Part shown: positions 59,686-64,000 of the stretch, piece by piece
How positions within the stretch are numbered: the stretch's first letter is position 1
Layout of the letters: each line of letters starts with the position of its first letter
Assembly (NCBI RefSeq): GCF_005871085.1
Contig: NZ_VAUP01000028.1
Coordinates: forward strand, 62,001 to 126,000
Source: Xanthobacter autotrophicus
GTDB lineage: Bacteria; Pseudomonadota; Alphaproteobacteria; Rhizobiales; Xanthobacteraceae
Length of the DNA stretch: 64,000 nucleotides
Direction: 5' to 3'
Notes under the pieces: model-generated
Database searches by the model: none
Seen by the model: the letters and a program-made list of their open reading frames with translations, nothing else
What the model was told of the DNA's origin: nothing
Made by a program: the position numbers and the translations under genes

Positions 59686-59835
59686 GTTCCGTCCTTCCCT
59701 CCGCCGTCGGGCCGAGTCGCGTCATGCCTGCGCAACATAACTCAATTTTCATCCCGGCCCGTGACATAGCAGTGCGCGGCGGCTAGGTTGCAGCCCGTTT
59801 TGCCGAGCCGGCGGGCTCGAGGAGGGGGAGGGGAT

Positions 59836-62118
59836 ATGGCGTCCAACATTTCCGAGGATCTGCGTTCCGGGGCGCTCGTCTATCATCGCCTGCCGAAGCC
59901 CGGTAAGCTCGAAATCCAGGCCACCAAGCCGCTCGGCAACCAGCGCGACCTCGCGCTCGCTTATTCCCCCGGCGTCGCCGCCGCCTGCGAGGCCATCGCC
60001 GCCGATCCGCTTCTGGCGGCCGAACTGACCATCCGCGCCAATCTCGTCGCCGTCATCTCCAACGGCACCGCCGTGCTCGGCCTCGGCGACATCGGCCCGC
60101 TCGCCGGCAAGCCGGTGATGGAGGGCAAGGCCGTCCTGTTCAAGAAGTTCTCCGGCATCGACGTGTTCGACATCGAAATCGACGCCAAGACCGTCGACCG
60201 CATGGTCGAGGTCATCAGCGCGCTGGAACCCACCTTCGGCGGCATCAACCTGGAAGACATCAAGGCCCCCGAGTGCTTCGAGGTGGAAGCCCAGCTGCGC
60301 GAGCGCATGAAGATCCCGGTCTTCCATGACGACCAGCACGGCACCGCCATCATCGTCGGCGCCGCTGTGCGCAACGCCATGGAGGTGGGCAACCGCAAGA
60401 TCGAGGAGCTGAAGATCGTCGCCTCGGGCGCCGGCGCGGCGGCTCTGGCCTCCCTCAACCTGCTCCTCACCCTGGGCGCCAAGAAGGAGAACATCTGGGT
60501 CTGCGACATCGAGGGTGTGGTCTATGATGGCCGCAACACCCTCATGGACCCCTACAAGGAGAAGTTCGCCCAGAAGACCGACAAGCGGACCCTGGACGAG
60601 GTGATCGAGGGCGCGCACATCTTCCTCGGCCTCTCCGCCGGCGGCGTGCTGAAGCCGGAGATGGTGAAGAAGATGGCGGACCACCCGCTCATCCTCGCGC
60701 TGGCCAACCCCACTCCCGAGATCATGCCGGAGCTCGCCCGCGAGGCGCGCCCCGATGCCATGATCTGCACCGGCCGCTCGGACTTCCCCAACCAGGTCAA
60801 CAACGTCCTGTGCTTCCCCTACATCTTCCGCGGGGCGCTGGACGTGGGGGCCACCGACATCAACGCCGAGATGAAGATGGCGGCGGTGGAGGCCATCGCG
60901 GCGCTGGCCCGCGAGACCCCGTCCGACGTGGTCGCCCGCGCCTATGGCGGCGAGACCCGCGCCTTCGGCGCCGATTCGCTCATTCCCTCGCCGTTCGACC
61001 CGCGCCTCATCCTGCGCATCGCGCCGGCGGTGGCGAAGGCGGCCATGGACACCGGCATCGCCACCCGACCCATCGCCGACATGGACGCCTATATCGAGCG
61101 GCTGGACCATTTCGTGTTCCGCTCGGGCTTCATCATGCGGCCGCTGTTCGCCCAGGCGAAGCGCAACATCAAGCGCGTGGTCTATGCCGAGGGCGAGGAC
61201 GAGCGGGTGCTGCGCGCCGTGCAGGCCGTGGTGGAGGAGGGCATCGCCCGTCCCATCATCGTCGCCCGTCCCAACGTGCTGGAGACCCGGCTGAAGCGCT
61301 TCGGCCTTTCGGTGCGGCCGGGCCACGACTTCGATCTCATCAACCCGGAAGATGATCCGCGCTATCGCGACTATGTGCGCGACTATGTGGAGATCGCCGG
61401 ACGTCGCGGCGTGACGCCGGATGCCGCCCGCACCCTCGTGCGCACCCATCCCACCGTGATCGCGGCGCTGGCCGTGAAGCGCGGCGAGGCGGATGCCATG
61501 CTGTGCGGCATCGAGGGCCGCTTCACCCGCCACCTGCGGCAGGTGCGCGACATCATCGGCCTCGCGCCGGGGGTGAAGGAGTTGGCGGCGCTGTCGCTGC
61601 TCATCACCTCCCACGGCAACTTCTTCATCTGCGACACCCAGATCCAGACCGAGCCCACCGCTGCCGACCTCGCGGAGATGACGGTGCTGGCCGCCGCCCA
61701 TGTCCGCCGCTTCGGCCTGGAGCCGCGGGTGGCGCTGCTGTCGCACTCCAATTTCGGCAGCCATGAGACGCTGTCGGCCAAGCGGGTGCGCGCGGCGCTC
61801 TCCATCATCCGCGAGCGCGAACCGAACCTGCAGGTGGATGGCGAGATGCAGGCCGATTCGGCCCTGCTGGAGGACATCCGCAAGCGCGTGCTCCCCAACT
61901 CGACCCTCACGGGCGCCGCCAACGTGCTGGTGATGCCCGACCTCGACGCCGCCGACATCGCCTTCAACATGCTGAAGGTGCTGGGCGATGCGCTGCCGGT
62001 GGGTCCGATCCTGATGGGCACGGCCAAGCCGGCCCACATCCTCGGCCCATCCATCACCGCCCGCGGCATCGTCAACATGACCGCCGTCGCGGTGGCCGAG
62101 GCCCAGACCGAAGCCTGA
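59836..62118 (+). CDS. maeB: NADP-dependent malic enzyme with C-terminal phosphotransacetylase-like domain
   Basis: A 760-residue MaeB that decarboxylates malate to pyruvate, making NADPH. Residues 1-430 are the malic enzyme ([62 protein letters not shown] as NADP site); residues 440-760 are the phosphotransacetylase-like regulatory domain ([33 protein letters not shown]). A strong ribosome site (GGAGGGGGAGGGGAT) precedes the ATG. NADPH and pyruvate supply fits the fatty-acid and PHB pathways elsewhere in the window. Confidence 0.96.
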   Translation: MASNISEDLRSGALVYHRLPKPGKLEIQATKPLGNQRDLALAYSPGVAAACEAIAADPLLAAELTIRANLVAVISNGTAVLGLGDIGPLAGKPVMEGKAVLFKKFSGIDVFDIEIDAKTVDRMVEVISALEPTFGGINLEDIKAPECFEVEAQLRERMKIPVFHDDQHGTAIIVGAAVRNAMEVGNRKIEELKIVASGAGAAALASLNLLLTLGAKKENIWVCDIEGVVYDGRNTLMDPYKEKFAQKTDKRTLDEVIEGAHIFLGLSAGGVLKPEMVKKMADHPLILALANPTPEIMPELAREARPDAMICTGRSDFPNQVNNVLCFPYIFRGALDVGATDINAEMKMAAVEAIAALARETPSDVVARAYGGETRAFGADSLIPSPFDPRLILRIAPAVAKAAMDTGIATRPIADMDAYIERLDHFVFRSGFIMRPLFAQAKRNIKRVVYAEGEDERVLRAVQAVVEEGIARPIIVARPNVLETRLKRFGLSVRPGHDFDLINPEDDPRYRDYVRDYVEIAGRRGVTPDAARTLVRTHPTVIAALAVKRGEADAMLCGIEGRFTRHLRQVRDIIGLAPGVKELAALSLLITSHGNFFICDTQIQTEPTAADLAEMTVLAAAHVRRFGLEPRVALLSHSNFGSHETLSAKRVRAALSIIREREPNLQVDGEMQADSALLEDIRKRVLPNSTLTGAANVLVMPDLDAADIAFNMLKVLGDALPVGPILMGTAKPAHILGPSITARGIVNMTAVAVAEAQTEA

Positions 62119-62290
62119 GACGCCGGCTTCTTCGCGCTGTTGAAGGTGAGCCTTCCGAAGCGTCCTGCGCCTCCCCGCTGCTGTCGCCGGCGAGGGCGAC
62201 GGGCCGGCGCTGAACCTTCTCCCGCCTGCGGGGCCGGAAACATCCGGCTTCGGTACGGGGGAGGGGGCGGGCCGATTCTAACCATCGTCG

Positions 62291-62311
62291 CCCTCCGGCT
62301 TGACCGGAGGG
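62291..62311. repeat. Palindrome with CCGGCTTGACCGG core
   Basis: Perfect 8-bp arms CCCTCCGG and CCGGAGGG around CTTGA, between maeB and the convergent secreted-protein gene. Its core is the reverse of that at 62365. Confidence 0.65.
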
Positions 62312-62364
62312 CCCATCTCGCCGCTTTCCAAGCGCCCGCCGTGTTGTCCCGGCCGGGCCATGGG

Positions 62365-62385
62365 CCGTCCGGTCAAGCCGGACGG
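62365..62385. repeat. Palindrome with CCGGTCAAGCCGG core
   Basis: Perfect 8-bp arms CCGTCCGG and CCGGACGG around TCAAG. Together with 62291-62311 it forms an inverted pair of similar palindromes within 75 bases, which could serve as terminators for the two convergent genes. Confidence 0.65.
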
Positions 62386-62413
62386 CGACGGGGGGATGGG
62401 GTGCGTTCCCCCC

Positions 62414-63157
62414 TCACTTCGGCGCGGGAAACGCCAGCACGCCGGAGGTGTAGCGCTCGATGAGCGCGCTGAAGGGGGTGCCGTCGGGCAGGGTCAGCAC
62501 GGCGCGATGGGCCAGCACGAAGCGGGGCACCACCAGCGGGCCGGCGGAGCCCGGCCCCGAGGCGTCTTCCGCCGGACGCCACAGCGGGCGCGCCTCCAGC
62601 GTGCGGCGGCGGAAGTCGAGCGGGCGCACCACTTTGCCGAAGGGCATGTCGGTGGCATCGAGCACCGCGTTCATCTCGGCCGTCAGCCGGTCCGGCCGGT
62701 AATAATTGTCCGCCTCCGACAGCACGATGGCGCCGCAGGTGAGCCGCACCCGGCGATGGCGCACGGGCGTCTGGGCGTCGGCGCCGAGCAGGTCGCGCAC
62801 CTCCTGCGGGGGGGCGCCTTCCCCGGCGCGCTCGCGCTCGGCCCGTACCAAAGCGGGATCGCCGATGCCGTGGGCGCCGCACCAGCGCTCCAGCGTCAGG
62901 GTTGCGCTGGGCTGGGCGAGCAGCGCGCGGTTCAGGTCGTCGATGAAATCCTGCGCGGCGCGGCGCGTGGCGGGAGTGTCGGGCCAGGGCGTCGCGGGAG
63001 ACGGCATCGCGGGGGAAGTCATCGCAGGGGAAGGCATTTCGGGCAGTGTGCCGGGCTGCGGCATGCCGGTGTGAGATGGGCCGGTCTCCAGCGCGCGGGC
63101 CGGCGCGAGGAGACAGGCAAGAACGATGAGCGGCAGCACGGCCGGCGGCGGAAACAT
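62414..63157 (-). CDS. Secreted protein with chorismate-lyase-like domain, function unknown
   Basis: A 247-residue protein with a signal peptide (FPPPAVLPLIVLACLLAPARA) and a Pro/Met/Ser repeat region (PSPAM/PSPAT units at about 35-60). The main domain has HRRVRLTCGAIVLSEADNYY, RLTAEMNAVLDATDMPFGKVV and RTLEARPLW, which to me resemble the chorismate pyruvate-lyase/UTRA fold, in an unusual exported setting. That assignment is inference. The start at 63157 is chosen for the signal peptide; an upstream ATG would add about 16 residues. It is divergent from the PAS-GGDEF gene. Confidence 0.72.
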   Translation of the reverse strand: MFPPPAVLPLIVLACLLAPARALETGPSHTGMPQPGTLPEMPSPAMTSPAMPSPATPWPDTPATRRAAQDFIDDLNRALLAQPSATLTLERWCGAHGIGDPALVRAERERAGEGAPPQEVRDLLGADAQTPVRHRRVRLTCGAIVLSEADNYYRPDRLTAEMNAVLDATDMPFGKVVRPLDFRRRTLEARPLWRPAEDASGPGSAGPLVVPRFVLAHRAVLTLPDGTPFSALIERYTSGVLAFPAPK

Positions 63158-63341
63158 GGTGGCATCAGGCCCACAGCAGCGCCGGTGCTCCGGCCGCTCA
63201 TCCATAGCGCAGGCGGGCGGTGCTTGCCATGGCGCCGGGGGGCGGGCGCGGCCTTCCCCACCGCGACATGCCGTCCATGCGCTGGTGAAGCTTGAAAAGC
63301 GCGCGCCCCGCCGCATCGCTTGCGCTATAGAATGAGATGCG

Positions 63342-64000
63342 ATGAGCGACGTTCTTGAACAGTTGCGACGGGTGGAGCAGAGCACACCGGTTTTGGTGGC
63401 GCTCTTTGATGCGTCCGATCGCCTTCGCTATGCCAATGCCGCCTTCCGCGCCGCCATGTTCATCGCCGAGGGCGAGGAGATCTCCTGGGAAGAGATGGTG
63501 CGGCGCAATTACCACGCCGGGCGCGGCACCATCATCAACACCTCGGACATCGACGAATGGATCGTCGCCCACCGGTCGCGGCGCGGCAAGCAGCGCCAGA
63601 AGGTGTTCGAGGTCGACTTTCACGACGGCCGCTGGCTGCTGGTGACGCAGACCGTATCCGACGATGGCTGGATGCTGGCCCATGCTATCGACGTCACCGC
63701 CTTCCGCCCCGACGAGCGGGAGATGCGGCTGGCCCGGGACCGCGCCGTCTACGCCTCCTATACCGATGAGCTGACGGGCCTGGCCAACCGCCGCTTCGTC
63801 ACCGCCCGGGTTGCCGACATGCAGGCGCAGGACGGGCCGGGCGGTGCCTTCTGCCTGATCGACCTCGACAATTTCAAGACCATCAACGACCGGTTCGGCC
63901 ATCAGGCCGGTGACACCATCCTGCGCGACTTCGCCCTGCGCATGGTGCAGCAGATCCGCCGCGCCGACTGCTTCGCCCGCGTCGGCGGGGAGGAATTCGT
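63342..64000 (+). CDS. PAS-GGDEF diguanylate cyclase (C-terminus beyond window)
   Basis: Cytoplasmic cyclic-di-GMP synthase; 219 codons are visible. Residues 15-125 form a PAS domain (VLVALFDASDRLRYANAAFR, HDGRWLLVTQTVSDDGWMLAHAIDVT). The GGDEF domain starts DELTGLANRRFVTAR, has CLIDLDNFKTINDRFGHQAGD and the active-site GGEEF in the last bases. The inhibitory site RxxD (RRAD) lies five residues before GGEEF, so product inhibition is likely, unlike the other cyclic-di-GMP protein of the window. No membrane helix, so an internal signal is sensed. Confidence 0.93.
   Translation, partial: MSDVLEQLRRVEQSTPVLVALFDASDRLRYANAAFRAAMFIAEGEEISWEEMVRRNYHAGRGTIINTSDIDEWIVAHRSRRGKQRQKVFEVDFHDGRWLLVTQTVSDDGWMLAHAIDVTAFRPDEREMRLARDRAVYASYTDELTGLANRRFVTARVADMQAQDGPGGAFCLIDLDNFKTINDRFGHQAGDTILRDFALRMVQQIRRADCFARVGGEEF

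Noticed and set aside
59749-62037. Long open frame antisense to maeB.
   Set aside because: Same artefact: composition is His/Gly/Val/Glu-rich without domains, and maeB is beyond doubt.

Overview
The window is a gene-dense, high-GC stretch of a bacterial chromosome. Gene content suggests an alphaproteobacterium of the order Hyphomicrobiales (Rhizobiales), most likely a Xanthobacter/Azorhizobium-like organism. The support is a phaB-phaA pair with divergent phaR, the fabD-fabG and rpsF-rpsR-DUF2232-rplI blocks, an acpP-fabF-mltG-yicC-gmk run, and a perM-hdaA-ppk-ppx run. The family assignment is inference from gene order and composition, not from a database search. Nearly everything is core metabolism and housekeeping. 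I saw no prophage, insertion sequence, CRISPR array, integron, rRNA or tRNA gene.

Layout. 0-1.7 kb: a copper-type P1B ATPase (cut by the left edge) divergent from a CsoR-family repressor, with palindromic operators and overlapping face-to-face promoters. 1.8-5.0 kb: rsmD, a pseudouridine synthase with a long repeated basic tail, and tadA. 5.0-9.9 kb: a small secreted orphan, a fluoroacetate-dehalogenase-like hydrolase, then PaaI thioesterase, sfsA, a Tat-exported L,D-transpeptidase and mepA on the minus strand, with one-base stop/start overlaps. 10-14.3 kb: an SMR transporter, a GNAT protein with palindromes upstream, glycerate 2-kinase, an NDUFAF5-like methyltransferase and a hotdog thioesterase. 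14.3-17.5 kb: phaB, phaA and phaR (polyhydroxybutyrate). 17.8-23.5 kb: a small membrane protein, a long inverted repeat, rpmF, an exported parvulin, an unknown and a membrane-fused patatin. 23.5-29.7 kb: fabG, fabD, a polysaccharide deacetylase, then rpsF-rpsR-DUF2232-rplI. 30-33.7 kb: cfa, guaB and an ion channel. 33.7-42.4 kb: two small unknowns and a minus-strand run murA, pgsA-like, perM, hdaA, ppk, ppx. 42.7-51.1 kb: acpP, fabF, mltG, yicC, gmk and an unusual FtsK. 51.3-64 kb: rnd, a GGDEF-EAL protein, aspS, DUF2059, an exported unknown, maeB, a chorismate-lyase-like secreted protein and a PAS-GGDEF cyclase cut by the right edge.

Themes. Fatty-acid synthesis (fabD, fabG, acpP, fabF) and membrane lipid modification (cfa, pgsA-like) sit near the PHB genes and the anaplerotic malic enzyme. 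Envelope biogenesis is well represented (murA, mltG, mepA, L,D-transpeptidase, exported PPIase). Two cyclic-di-GMP proteins lie in the last 12 kb. The most notable items are the nested csoR/ATPase promoters with a probable leaderless csoR message, a complete set of fluoroacetate dehalogenase catalytic residues, an FtsK without membrane anchor carrying a very acidic linker, a patatin fused to a polytopic membrane domain, a tandemly repeated tail on the RluB-type enzyme, and GC-rich palindromes that recur only between genes. I did not find a clear, wholly new multi-gene system.
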